A stretch of 38,013 nt of DNA. Origin: a virus. Shown here piece after piece: positions 28,677 to 36,550 of the stretch. The notes under the pieces are model-generated. The model made no database searches. It had not been told where the DNA came from and saw nothing but the letters and a program-made list of their open reading frames with translations. Position 1 is the stretch's first letter, and every line of letters starts with the position of its first letter. The stretch covers positions 1 to 38,013 of the IMG/VR virus record IMGVR_UViG_3300037010_001294; one strand, 5' to 3'. The translations under genes and the position numbers were made by a program.

Positions 28677-29262
28677 TCATTGCTACGGTTTCATTTGGGA
28701 TTACCGCGCTTGCCATTCGGCGTTCCCATAGTGTGACAAATTCGGCACACGTTGTAACCCGCACACCGCTTGGGATGTTGGCTTTGACGTTGCGCTTTGT
28801 TTCGTCTGGCAAATCGGATATGCTCAAACCTTTTGCCGCGCCGCGTAAAATCATGCTTGCACCGCCCGCGCCTTGTTGGTGAGCGAGGTACAGCGTACCC
28901 ATGCTCACTTTGAAACCGCGTGAATCCAGTACGCGCACGTTCCCTTTTGTGAAGCTGATAGTCCACAGCGTGTTGTGTCCTGCATTGAACGGGTTAAAGT
29001 CTGGGTTGTCTTCCCATTCTTCCACGCAGTTGAACGGCATGATTTGAAACAAGCCCGCCGCGTGACTGGCTTTGTTCATGGCAAGCGGATTGAAGTGGCT
29101 TTCGATGAACGCTTTCCGCGTCATGTATTCGCCGAAGGTGACGTTTTCTTGCTCACAAAGGCGGCGTATAAGCCCCGCTACTTGCGAGGGTCTTGGCTGC
29201 GTTTGGCTTTGCGCCTCTTCTCGCAAGTCGAGTAATTTTTCTATTGCCTGAGAGCGTGTCAT
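28636..29262 (-). CDS. Lytic transglycosylase (endolysin)
   Basis: A 208-residue SLT-type murein transglycosylase. I take ATG 29262; the TTG at 29286 gives an odd leader overlapping the preceding gene. Key features are the catalytic Glu in AFIESHFNP, then AAGLFQIMP and TLYLAHQQGAGGA, which correspond to the ES, GLFQ and AYNxG motifs of goose-type/SLT lysozymes. It has no signal peptide, so it needs a holin to reach the wall. The tail has an acidic run (NDNEEDDDEN). Confidence 0.85.
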   Translation of the reverse strand: MTRSQAIEKLLDLREEAQSQTQPRPSQVAGLIRRLCEQENVTFGEYMTRKAFIESHFNPLAMNKASHAAGLFQIMPFNCVEEWEDNPDFNPFNAGHNTLWTISFTKGNVRVLDSRGFKVSMGTLYLAHQQGAGGASMILRGAAKGLSISDLPDETKRNVKANIPSGVRVTTCAEFVTLWERRMASAVIPNETVAMNDNEEDDDENGLA

Positions 29263-29266
29263 GGTA

Positions 29267-29746
29267 TTATTTCTTAGGGGCTGCAAAGCCGTGTGAAATC
29301 ATTAGTTCCGCAAAATCTTCGTCGTCAACAATGACGTATCGGAGCAGTCGAGTATAAATGTCGTGATTCGGAGCGCGTTTCTTGCCCCTGTGCAGGACAA
29401 CGAGCTTGCCTTGTAATAGCTCTTTAGCCGCCTTCTTTGCATTATTGCCAATTTCAAGAGCGCGTGTCGGTAGTATTCCGGCACGTTTCGCTTGGTCGTT
29501 AAGGCGTTCACCGTTGCGTGATTCAAAGGCATCAAAGCCCAAAACGCGGACTTTTACCGTGTCACCGTCTTTGGCTGCGTAAAACGTATCGCCGTCAACG
29601 ACGCGCACAACAACGACCTCGCACGTATCGTGCTGGTCGATAGCTTGCGCAAAGGCAGGCATACACGATGCAATCACAAGCAGCGCAAGGACAATAAGCC
29701 ATGTTACGGCACTGTCAAGTCTTGGGGTAAAAGAGAAAGTTTTCAT
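29267..29746 (-). CDS. Secreted staphylococcal-nuclease-type nuclease
   Basis: A 159-residue SNase-fold nuclease with an N-terminal hydrophobic signal segment (about 13-34, ending MPAFAQA). Key residues of the active site are present: Asp51 and Asp53 in VVDGDT, Arg67, Asp72 and Glu75 (equivalents of Arg35, Asp40, Glu43), and Arg133 in YTRLLRY (Arg87 of SNase). Such enzymes cut DNA and RNA with Ca2+. A secreted form in a lysis cassette is unusual: it could clear DNA outside the cell or degrade DNA entering from a rival phage. The start codon directly follows three AT-rich repeats. Confidence 0.82.
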   Translation of the reverse strand: MKTFSFTPRLDSAVTWLIVLALLVIASCMPAFAQAIDQHDTCEVVVVRVVDGDTFYAAKDGDTVKVRVLGFDAFESRNGERLNDQAKRAGILPTRALEIGNNAKKAAKELLQGKLVVLHRGKKRAPNHDIYTRLLRYVIVDDEDFAELMISHGFAAPKK

Positions 29747-29770
29747 AGTTTTATAGTTTTATAGTTTTAT
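29745..29770. repeat. Triple 8-bp direct repeat at the nuclease start
   Basis: ATAGTTTT occurs three times in tandem at 29745-29768. On the minus strand the copies form the ribosome-binding leader and their end joins the start codon of the nuclease gene, and the previous gene's stop codon is in the outermost copy. Copy number changes by slippage could alter nuclease translation. Confidence 0.6.
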
Positions 29771-30726
29771 GCTGTTCTGAATACAGGTGAGTTAAATCCA
29801 GTTATTGCCGAACCATTGATTGCGCCCGTGAGAGAATCTATCACGGTAATTTTGTTCGCCGTCTGTTCTGCTATATAGACAAAATTTGCGTCCGCTACAC
29901 AGCCGCTTGGCGCTAACAAACCAGATTGCGCTATAACAACTGCTGCGTTTGCTTCATCAACGCTTTTCAATGTTGCGTTTGTTTGCTGCGTAAGCCAAAA
30001 TTTCCCGTCTGAATAGGCAATTGCGCCAAAAATATTCGGGAAACTTAGCAGTCCGCCAATAGTCGCAAAATTTGTCTTATCTACAAGCCGCGCCGTGCCG
30101 TCATTTGCTACAACCAAAAGCCCCATGCTGCCAACGGATATTTGGCTAAGATTCGACGAACCCGCTACGGTTTGCCTGTCTATTACCGTTTCCGTTGTTA
30201 TATCCAGAACAGTAACGTTTCGCGCAATAGTACCACCAAAAGCAGACGAAATGTAAATCCTGCCGTTTGAAGTGTCTATGACACTATCGAGCGGCGGAAC
30301 TTCGTTTGCGAGCAATGTGCCATTAGTCCACGTGTCCGTAGTTTGGTTGTACGTTCCGAACCGTATGCCAGTTGAACCGACAATACAGAATTTACCGTTA
30401 TATGAATGTATGCGGTACGCCGTCCCTGCTTGATGGACTGCGTTTGTAATAGTGGATTTCACCGCCCAACTTTCATCAATAACACGTATATCCGCGTCAC
30501 TAAAACCAATAAACCAACGCGCCCCTTGATAAGTAGGCATCCAAGCCCGCGAACCAATAAACGGCGTTGTACCGTCCATTACACGCGTCGTTTTGTTACC
30601 TGCTTTGAAGTTGCCGCCAAACTCTTGTTGCACGATAACAAAATTACCACTTGTGTTTGTGCTTGGCGTTGTCGGATTTGTAGCGACAGGCGTTTGCAGC
30701 ATGGAAGCAAATTGTATTATTGCCAT
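29767..30726 (-). CDS. Beta-propeller-like virion protein
   Basis: A 319-residue protein whose repeated strand pattern (RIYISS, LLVVANDG, FWLTQQT, FVYIAEQ-type segments about 40-45 residues apart) reads as a six- or seven-bladed YVTN/NHL-type beta-propeller. No signal peptide. It is in the fibre region, so it is probably a tail-tip or fibre-associated protein binding a host surface. The fold call is by eye. Confidence 0.6.
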   Translation of the reverse strand: MAIIQFASMLQTPVATNPTTPSTNTSGNFVIVQQEFGGNFKAGNKTTRVMDGTTPFIGSRAWMPTYQGARWFIGFSDADIRVIDESWAVKSTITNAVHQAGTAYRIHSYNGKFCIVGSTGIRFGTYNQTTDTWTNGTLLANEVPPLDSVIDTSNGRIYISSAFGGTIARNVTVLDITTETVIDRQTVAGSSNLSQISVGSMGLLVVANDGTARLVDKTNFATIGGLLSFPNIFGAIAYSDGKFWLTQQTNATLKSVDEANAAVVIAQSGLLAPSGCVADANFVYIAEQTANKITVIDSLTGAINGSAITGFNSPVFRTA

Positions 30727-30727
30727 A

Positions 30728-31897
30728 TTACACCGTTACTAGGGGTTGATGAGTAACAGACCACGTTGCACCATCCCACAGCAAAGCGAACAATTTCCGT
30801 TCATTTGCTGTGAATGAAACCGCGCCCGCCGAAGGCATACGGAAACCAGTCGGGAATGTGAGCGCCCGCCCCGCCGTAGCGTCTGCGAGTACTTCCAACA
30901 AGCAAACTTGACCACCGATACGACCTGCTGTAACAGGAGCAGTGAGCGTGAAGTTACCGCCAAGAGTGCCGCTTATGCGTACAATCTCTGAGGTTAAGTC
31001 CGCCGTTGCACTGATGCCATTTGTTGCCGTCGTGTCCGATAGGAACGTAGCGGAAACAGCGACAGGCGTACTCTTGTTCGTGTATTTTTTAAGGAAGCCG
31101 TCAGAACTATATGTAGAGACGATAACATTTGTAGCAACCACTCGCCAAGCCGTGCCGTCCGAAACGAGTTGGATAACGTGACCGTTTGCCGTGAGCGTCT
31201 GTGTTGCGGGGCTTGTAATGACCGTTCCCGCACCCGCGTCCACTTTTTGAATGGTTACGGTAAATCCCGTGTTTCCTGCTGCTGCTGGTAACGTTGCCGT
31301 GATTGCTGCTGCTGCTGTGGTAACGGGGTAGTACATACCGTTTTCCGTTGCCGCTACCGTGAAATTTGCCGCTTTTGCGGCAATGCGTTTCAAATGAGAG
31401 CCTAACATCACATTCACGTTTGCCGCTGTAATATCCGTAGGCGCAGCCGTAGCGCCCGTGCTATTCCCTTTAAGCGTTGTAGCTGCCATTGTTGACAGCA
31501 TTGCGTTTGTAACGCTACCTGCCAAAGGACTTGATGAAGCAACAAGCCGCCCCAAGTCGTCAAACACGCCGTCACCGTTCATGTAGTTGTTCGGCAAAAG
31601 TTGACCGCGCTTTATTTCCCGCTTATTGACTCCGCTTTGCAGCGATACAATAGCTGTCAACGTTCCGCCTGTGTTGTTGAATACAACGAAGTCCTCCACT
31701 ATGCGACGGAAGCCAGTCGCGGGCGCTGTAACCATTGTTACAAGCGTCGTGCCGTTGGTCACGCCGTCCTCGCCTTTTGCTACTTCGGATTGCGCTGTTT
31801 TTGCCTGTTCTGAGTATGCCACAGAAAACGGGATTGTGCCAGCCGTCGTAAGCTCTACAACAAGGGAAGTAGTTGTTTTATCAAGTGTGATTTTCAT
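30728..31897 (-). CDS. Tail fibre or spike-like protein, 389 aa
   Basis: A beta-rich protein with Ala/Thr-rich segments (TNAMLSTMAATTLKGN, TLPAAAGNTGFTVTIQK), a pattern seen in phage fibre and spike proteins with repeated beta-helical or globular units. No membrane segment. It follows a strong terminator (31925-31954), so it may be read by partial read-through or its own weak promoter. The specific role is unknown. Confidence 0.62.
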   Translation of the reverse strand: MKITLDKTTTSLVVELTTAGTIPFSVAYSEQAKTAQSEVAKGEDGVTNGTTLVTMVTAPATGFRRIVEDFVVFNNTGGTLTAIVSLQSGVNKREIKRGQLLPNNYMNGDGVFDDLGRLVASSSPLAGSVTNAMLSTMAATTLKGNSTGATAAPTDITAANVNVMLGSHLKRIAAKAANFTVAATENGMYYPVTTAAAAITATLPAAAGNTGFTVTIQKVDAGAGTVITSPATQTLTANGHVIQLVSDGTAWRVVATNVIVSTYSSDGFLKKYTNKSTPVAVSATFLSDTTATNGISATADLTSEIVRISGTLGGNFTLTAPVTAGRIGGQVCLLEVLADATAGRALTFPTGFRMPSAGAVSFTANERKLFALLWDGATWSVTHQPLVTV

Positions 31898-31924
31898 TTT
31901 GATTTCCTAGTTTCGGTAAAAGCA

Positions 31925-31954
31925 AAGCACCGCTAGAAATGCCTAGCGGTGCTT
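31925..31954 (-). terminator. Strong hairpin terminator in the late arm
   Basis: AAGCACCGCTAG (31925-31936), six bases, CTAGCGGTGCTT (31943-31954) form a perfect 12-bp stem. On the minus strand TTTGCTTTT follows the stem. It separates capsid and first fibre genes from the later part of the arm and could produce more capsid message than tail message. Confidence 0.8.
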
Positions 31955-31964
31955 ATCTCAGTCA

Positions 31965-32933
31965 TTATCCAACAATAACCACACGGAAGCCAGTTACAGC
32001 CGTACCAAAAGCGAGTGTAACGTCGTCAACGGTTGTAGTTGTTACATCACAGAAAACGAGGTCGTCACCGTCATAAACGGAAACCTGTACGTTTTTCGTG
32101 CCAAGTTGGTGATTAACAACGTGTGTGGTATTGGAAGCGCCAAGCGTAAAATTGAATTTACGCGCTACATCAAACATGAGTGCGTTTGTGCCAACGCGCC
32201 ACAGTTTAGAAATTTCATTCCAAACGATACGCGCAAAACCTTCCGGCGCTGTACCCCTGTCGACTTCAATTCCCGCCGTACCTGCCGAAACGCCCGCGCC
32301 CGTCTCACCTTTGTTCACAGTGATAACGTTGTCGGTGATTTCCAAATCGGTAGTATTGACAACCGTTTTTACGCCCTGCACAGTCAAGTCACCCGTGATA
32401 ATAACGTCACCTGCAAACGTGGCGTTGTCCGCCTGTACGTCTGCAAATGCGTTGTCTGCTGCGTTACGAACCTGTACGCCTGTGGCAAACGCTTTGATAC
32501 GTGCTGACACGGTATTCAGTACGTTACGGAACAACAAGCCCGTGTCGCTAGTGGATTGAGCCACACGCGGCGCTGCTGCTGTATTCGAGAGGTCTTCTGC
32601 GAGTTGTACTGCGTTATCGGACACGTTTTTAAGTTGCGACGGTGTAACTGCGAGTGTTGCGCCCGTAGCGCCCGTGTCAGTTCCCGCCGTAATTTCCGTA
32701 GCGTCTGCAATTTCTACCGAACCCGCTACCGTAGTGGAAGCGTTCGGGGTTGCGGTTGCGTCACCTTCCATAAGGAAGCGTTTAATGACGCTGTTTACGT
32801 TACCGTAAAAGCCTTCACCAGAACCGCCCGCGCCGTTCTGATAACCCACTGCGCCCTTGCCTTTGGCAGTGAGAGACGCTGTAATTTCTGCGAATGTTTG
32901 CAGTAAGAACTGCAATACTTGATAGAGTTTCAT
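31965..32933 (-). CDS. Tail fibre protein, 322 aa
   Basis: A beta-rich fibre protein. Residues about 60-110 (AGSVEIADATEITAGTDTG, then AVTPSQLKNVSD) match the repeated motif of many tail fibre shafts, and residues about 180-215 (FAGDVIITGDLTVQG) look like fibre beta units. The C-terminal part (VNHQLGTKNVQVSVYD) looks like a fold found at fibre tips. It is close to the capsid genes, ahead of the strong terminator, so it is highly expressed. Confidence 0.72.
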   Translation of the reverse strand: MKLYQVLQFLLQTFAEITASLTAKGKGAVGYQNGAGGSGEGFYGNVNSVIKRFLMEGDATATPNASTTVAGSVEIADATEITAGTDTGATGATLAVTPSQLKNVSDNAVQLAEDLSNTAAAPRVAQSTSDTGLLFRNVLNTVSARIKAFATGVQVRNAADNAFADVQADNATFAGDVIITGDLTVQGVKTVVNTTDLEITDNVITVNKGETGAGVSAGTAGIEVDRGTAPEGFARIVWNEISKLWRVGTNALMFDVARKFNFTLGASNTTHVVNHQLGTKNVQVSVYDGDDLVFCDVTTTTVDDVTLAFGTAVTGFRVVIVG

Positions 32934-32949
32934 TGTGTGTTTGTTTTAG

Positions 32950-33525
32950 TTACCGAAGAATGAGTTGTCCCGCCGTTGGCGCTCCAAAATCTACTATTAC
33001 GCTGGTAGTTGTCGCTCTTATGTCCGCTTGTATCTGATTCCCAAGTACATCCAATAACGTCACGTCTGGTATGCGCCCGTATGTATGCGGTTGCACCCAT
33101 TGAAGCGCCGGAGTAGAGAACAAGAAAGAAGCATCGTTTTGATTTTCAATATCTACTTTGCCGTCATTGTTCTTGTCATAGACAGACTTATCCAGTTTCG
33201 TTGCCGTTGCTACCGCTACTTTTGCCGTTACAAGCGCATCAAGAACTGCGGGGTCAACGCCTACGGGAAGCCCTACCGTTTCCAAGACCGTGTAACGATA
33301 AGCCAGAACGTCCAAGAACAATTCAAACGCTACCACTACCGTTGAGGGCGCGCCAATCGCTGCAAGTGCCGTCATAACTGATGCAGTGTCAAGTGTGTAT
33401 GGGTCTGCGTTAGTACCTAAGATATTAGGCTCTAACAATGTCCGATTCACATTCAGATAACCTATTGCCAATTCGGAAATAGGTACAAGCCGTGCGGCAA
33501 GCTGTAAACGTGGGTAGTCAATCAT
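32950..33525 (-). CDS. Structural protein with a calcium-loop-like motif, 191 aa
   Basis: A protein directly after the capsid gene, a usual place for head-tail connector or decoration proteins. It has helical N- and middle parts, and a short loop at 117-128 (DKNNDGKVDIEN) that looks like an EF-hand or dockerin calcium loop, with Asp or Asn at the expected positions 1, 3, 5 and 9 and Asn at 12. Connector function is inferred from position; calcium binding is inferred from the motif. Confidence 0.6.
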   Translation of the reverse strand: MIDYPRLQLAARLVPISELAIGYLNVNRTLLEPNILGTNADPYTLDTASVMTALAAIGAPSTVVVAFELFLDVLAYRYTVLETVGLPVGVDPAVLDALVTAKVAVATATKLDKSVYDKNNDGKVDIENQNDASFLFSTPALQWVQPHTYGRIPDVTLLDVLGNQIQADIRATTTSVIVDFGAPTAGQLILR

Positions 33526-34565
33526 TATGCGTAAAGGCGAATGCCAGAGATACGTGATATTGATTGTGGATTGGCAAGGGAAAGTCCCGCTTGCAATTCT
33601 ACACGTGTCGTAAGGAAATTGTCTTTCACTTTCACACCGTCAACGTAAACGCCAACGTTGGTGTTGAATGTCAAGTCCGCTTCCTCGTTGAACGTAGCAA
33701 AGTACATTGAAGTACAATCCGTTGATGTGCCTACGGTCTCGTTTGTAGGTATGACGTCAGATGCAAGGTCGTGCGTTTTGCCTGTACGAATAACAGGATA
33801 ACCTTTCCACGTACCTATTTGCAAAGGTTGGCTAAGCAAGTCGAGTGTGTTGGAAAGCTGCAAATACGGCAATCCAAGAGAAGCCAAGCGATAAGCAAGA
33901 GCTTCATTCATAAACACTACCTTCGTGCCACCGCCACTTGAAACGGTTGCGCTATCTACTTGGTCTGCCAATTCGAGGAACTGACGGACAATTTTTTTAG
34001 AAGCGCTTGAATCGTCATTTGGCAATGCAGAACCATTCGCACCACCAAACGGCACGGTACGAGTACCAGAACCACCCGCAAGCGCCAATTCAGGGGAAGG
34101 GGTAGTGAGTGCGGTAAGGCGTTTTAAGCCAGTCCAACGGCGCGCATCTGCTGGTAAAGCTGCTGGGTCGTCATTGATAAATCGGTCTGTGAAATTGCGT
34201 CCCATTGCCTGTGCATACGTTTCAAGATTGCGCTGGTGATACGCAGCGAGATTTCCCGGATTTTGAAATTCGTAGGCAATATCGGACTGAATTTTCGCAT
34301 GGAAAATGCGCAAGCCAGTCGTGATGTAATTCGGCGGCGGCGGTTGCACGGCGCTTGGCTCTGTGTTAATATCACGAATAGCAAGATTAGTGATATTGTT
34401 TGGCGTTGCTTGGATAAGCTGTATGGCGTTCCCTGCGTGTGCAAAGAAGCGTGCATAACTGAGCATGGGAGCGGCAGAAATCATGTTGTTCAACACGACC
34501 GCGCGCATTGACGTATCGGTAGAAGAACCGAAGAACGTTCCCGAAAATGCAGATAGTAAAGGCAT
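33525..34565 (-). CDS. Major capsid protein (HK97-fold, probable)
   Basis: A 346-residue protein placed after the scaffold gene. Its end (LTFNTNVGVYVDGVKVKDNFLTTRVELQAGL region) and the middle part (KGYPVIRTGK) resemble the E-loop, A-domain and P-domain segments of HK97-like capsids. The gene overlaps the next start by one base. The call rests on position after scaffold, length and style. Confidence 0.8.
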   Translation of the reverse strand: MPLLSAFSGTFFGSSTDTSMRAVVLNNMISAAPMLSYARFFAHAGNAIQLIQATPNNITNLAIRDINTEPSAVQPPPPNYITTGLRIFHAKIQSDIAYEFQNPGNLAAYHQRNLETYAQAMGRNFTDRFINDDPAALPADARRWTGLKRLTALTTPSPELALAGGSGTRTVPFGGANGSALPNDDSSASKKIVRQFLELADQVDSATVSSGGGTKVVFMNEALAYRLASLGLPYLQLSNTLDLLSQPLQIGTWKGYPVIRTGKTHDLASDVIPTNETVGTSTDCTSMYFATFNEEADLTFNTNVGVYVDGVKVKDNFLTTRVELQAGLSLANPQSISRISGIRLYA

Positions 34566-34586
34566 AGTTATATAGGGTTAATGGGA

Positions 34587-35174
34587 CTAATTGAATTGCA
34601 ATGCTGCGCGGATTTCAGATAAACTGCTCTCTCGCGCTTGTTCAATAGGTGTAACCCCCGCTACGCCTTGTGATGTAGTTGTTTTTGTGCTTTCTGTTGG
34701 CTTCTGTTCTGGTTTATATGCTGCGCTCTTCGGAAGCCCGTCAACGACAAGTTTCCCCGTCTCGAAGTTTGCTTCCAAAAGTGAGCGATAGAGATTCGCT
34801 TTCTCTTCGTTCTTCGCTTCTATGCGCCCGTCCGCTTGCGCGTCAGCTATAATTTTAGCGATTTCCGCTTTGCGCGTCTCTTGTTGCTGTCTTTCGATTG
34901 CGGCTTGTGTTGCTGCTCTTTCGGCTTCGTAGGCGGTCACCGCCTTGTCTTTTTCCGCGAGTTGCGCCGTGAGTTGCGCTATTTGTTGCGCTTGCTTTTC
35001 TTGCGCCTGCACAAGTGTTTCAAGGGCGCTTCTGTTATGCACAAGAGCGGAAATATCTATTCCCTGCGATTGCACGGGCGCTGGTTGCGGCGGCTTCTCT
35101 GTGCCGTCTGACAGCAAGTCTATTTCAGCCGTCTTGTCAGGGTAGAGGCTTTTGAGCCATTCTTTGAGTGTCAT
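34587..35174 (-). CDS. Head scaffolding protein
   Basis: A 195-residue protein, first of the minus-strand late arm. Residues about 50-110 form a long Gln/Ala/Glu coiled-coil (AQEKQAQQIAQLTAQLAEK), followed by a helical DGRIEAKNEEKANLYRSLLE segment as in Mu-type scaffolds, and a flexible Thr/Ser-rich tail ending in a helix (SLSEIRAALQF). No protease motif is present. It is directly before the capsid gene, so it is likely the scaffold that shapes the procapsid and leaves. Confidence 0.75.
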   Translation of the reverse strand: MTLKEWLKSLYPDKTAEIDLLSDGTEKPPQPAPVQSQGIDISALVHNRSALETLVQAQEKQAQQIAQLTAQLAEKDKAVTAYEAERAATQAAIERQQQETRKAEIAKIIADAQADGRIEAKNEEKANLYRSLLEANFETGKLVVDGLPKSAAYKPEQKPTESTKTTTSQGVAGVTPIEQARESSLSEIRAALQFN

Positions 35175-35355
35175 TGCTTTTGTCCGATGTGGGAGAAAGT
35201 TCGCTGTAAACGAAAGGCAATTTTACAAGAAAAATGGCAAATTTATTATGCCACTAATGGCACTGTGCCATATGTAGCACTATTTATTTTCCGACGAATA
35301 CTTAACTTGTCCGCATAGATTTTGCAATAAACAGACACTTTTCTTACTGCTTTTT
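35175..35355. promoter_or_regulatory. Divergent late control region with overlapping palindromes
   Basis: The 181-base gap between the two late arms. It holds TGCCACTAATGGCA (35249-35262) overlapping TGGCACTGTGCCA (35258-35270), and a further TGGCA at 35235. The outer positions form a cluster of four TGGCA/TGCCA half-sites, a likely binding site for a late regulator. I could not find a confident -33/-7 promoter on either strand, so a dedicated activator is plausible. Confidence 0.6.
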
Positions 35356-35721
35356 ATGCCTTTCATAACAAAAACGGAGTTTGAACGATACGCTTCACAG
35401 CAAATGGTAGGTGTATTGGAAGCAGACCCCGAATCATTCAACCAAGCGGAATTTGGCGCTTCACAGACGGTAACACGTATTACAGGCGTTACACCACCTG
35501 TTGACGTGGCAGATTCGCCCGCTTGGTCAAAACAGCCTATGCACTGGCTAGTGATGGACATAATGATAGATTCGCTTCCGAATGTGAACGAGAACCACAT
35601 ACAGAGAGCCAGAGACAACAGGCGCAAGGCTATTGAAGAGCTAGAAGGGTGGAAACGCGGTGACGCACCGCCAACAGTAGGCGCGGCGGAAACGGGAAAG
35701 GTTTTGAGTGAGCTATGGTAA
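35356..35721 (+). CDS. Head-tail joining protein, Mu gp36-like
   Basis: A 121-residue helical protein, first of the plus-strand late arm. Helical layout (TKTEFERYA, a long loop, HWLVMDIMIDSL, HIQRARDNRRKAIEEL) resembles DUF1320-type connector proteins (Mu gp36). Assignment by eye from layout and position next to the tail-terminator candidate and terminase. Confidence 0.55.
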   Translation: MPFITKTEFERYASQQMVGVLEADPESFNQAEFGASQTVTRITGVTPPVDVADSPAWSKQPMHWLVMDIMIDSLPNVNENHIQRARDNRRKAIEELEGWKRGDAPPTVGAAETGKVLSELW

Positions 35722-36125
35722 GGACATTCTCAGAGACATGGGATTATATCGAATCACTATTCCAAGCGAACGCCGCGACGCTAGGCATTGATGCAGGCGC
35801 TATAAAATTAGGTGATAGAGAAACGCCCGCCAGAGCGCCTTTCCTCACTGTCTATCTGATACCCTCTAGCATAATGAAAGCAGAGAGCGGAGCGGGCGGA
35901 CACTTTCGCGCAACGTGTATTGTGTTTGCAGGGGTAAAGCCCGCAAAAACCCTAGCGGACAGCATCAAGAGCGCTGTTGATTTGGCGGGAAAAGTTTTGA
36001 GTGTATTGCGTACAGACCGCACACTTACTACGTTTATGTATGATTCGCCTGTCGAATTTGACGAAGATAGCAGCATTTACACAGCGACGAGCATCACGTT
36101 TGAAGTTCCGTACAAGTTGCTCTAA
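35715..36125 (+). CDS. Tail terminator-like protein
   Basis: A 136-residue alpha-beta protein overlapping the previous stop. The pattern of a first helix (WDYIESLFQ), a strand pair (PFLTVYLIP), a GHFRATCIVF strand, a long helix and a final YTATSITFEVPY strand fits tail terminator proteins (Mu gp37, lambda gpU), which stop tail growth and join the tail to the head. Not confirmed by search. Confidence 0.6.
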   Translation: MVRTFSETWDYIESLFQANAATLGIDAGAIKLGDRETPARAPFLTVYLIPSSIMKAESGAGGHFRATCIVFAGVKPAKTLADSIKSAVDLAGKVLSVLRTDRTLTTFMYDSPVEFDEDSSIYTATSITFEVPYKLL

Positions 36126-36157
36126 AAACGACCTGAAATTGTAACATTTGTAACGTC

Positions 36158-36550
36158 ATGGAAGATAAGCACACGCATTTTTTAGACGCTTTAAGGCGCA
36201 AGCATGGCAACATTACAGCCGCTTGCGAGGCTGTGCGAGTTTCCCGAATGGCTTATTATCGTTGGTTAGAGAATCCAGAGTTTGCGGAGGCTGTTGACGA
36301 TGTGTACGAATCGTTCCTTGATAACGCAGAGAGCAAGCTACAAGAATTGATAAGCGGTACGCTGGTAGAGCGCGAAACTGGTGACGATGTGCAGATATAC
36401 ACGAAGCCACCTGACTTTAACGCTATCAAATACTACCTATCCACCAAAGGCAAGAAACGTGGCTATGTAGAGAAAATCGAAAGCGAGAACACGAACAAGA
36501 ACGATAACACCATCAAGATAGTGATTGACTATGGCGAATCTGAGAGCTAA
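36158..36550 (+). CDS. terS: Small terminase subunit
   Basis: A 130-residue DNA-recognition subunit of the packaging motor. The N-terminus (GNITAACEAVRVSRMAYYRWLENPEFAEAV) is the HTH of phBC6A51-type small terminases, followed by helical oligomerisation segments (ESFLDNAESKLQELISG). The gene overlaps the large terminase by 20 bases, which is typical of a coupled pair. Confidence 0.82.
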   Translation: MEDKHTHFLDALRRKHGNITAACEAVRVSRMAYYRWLENPEFAEAVDDVYESFLDNAESKLQELISGTLVERETGDDVQIYTKPPDFNAIKYYLSTKGKKRGYVEKIESENTNKNDNTIKIVIDYGESES

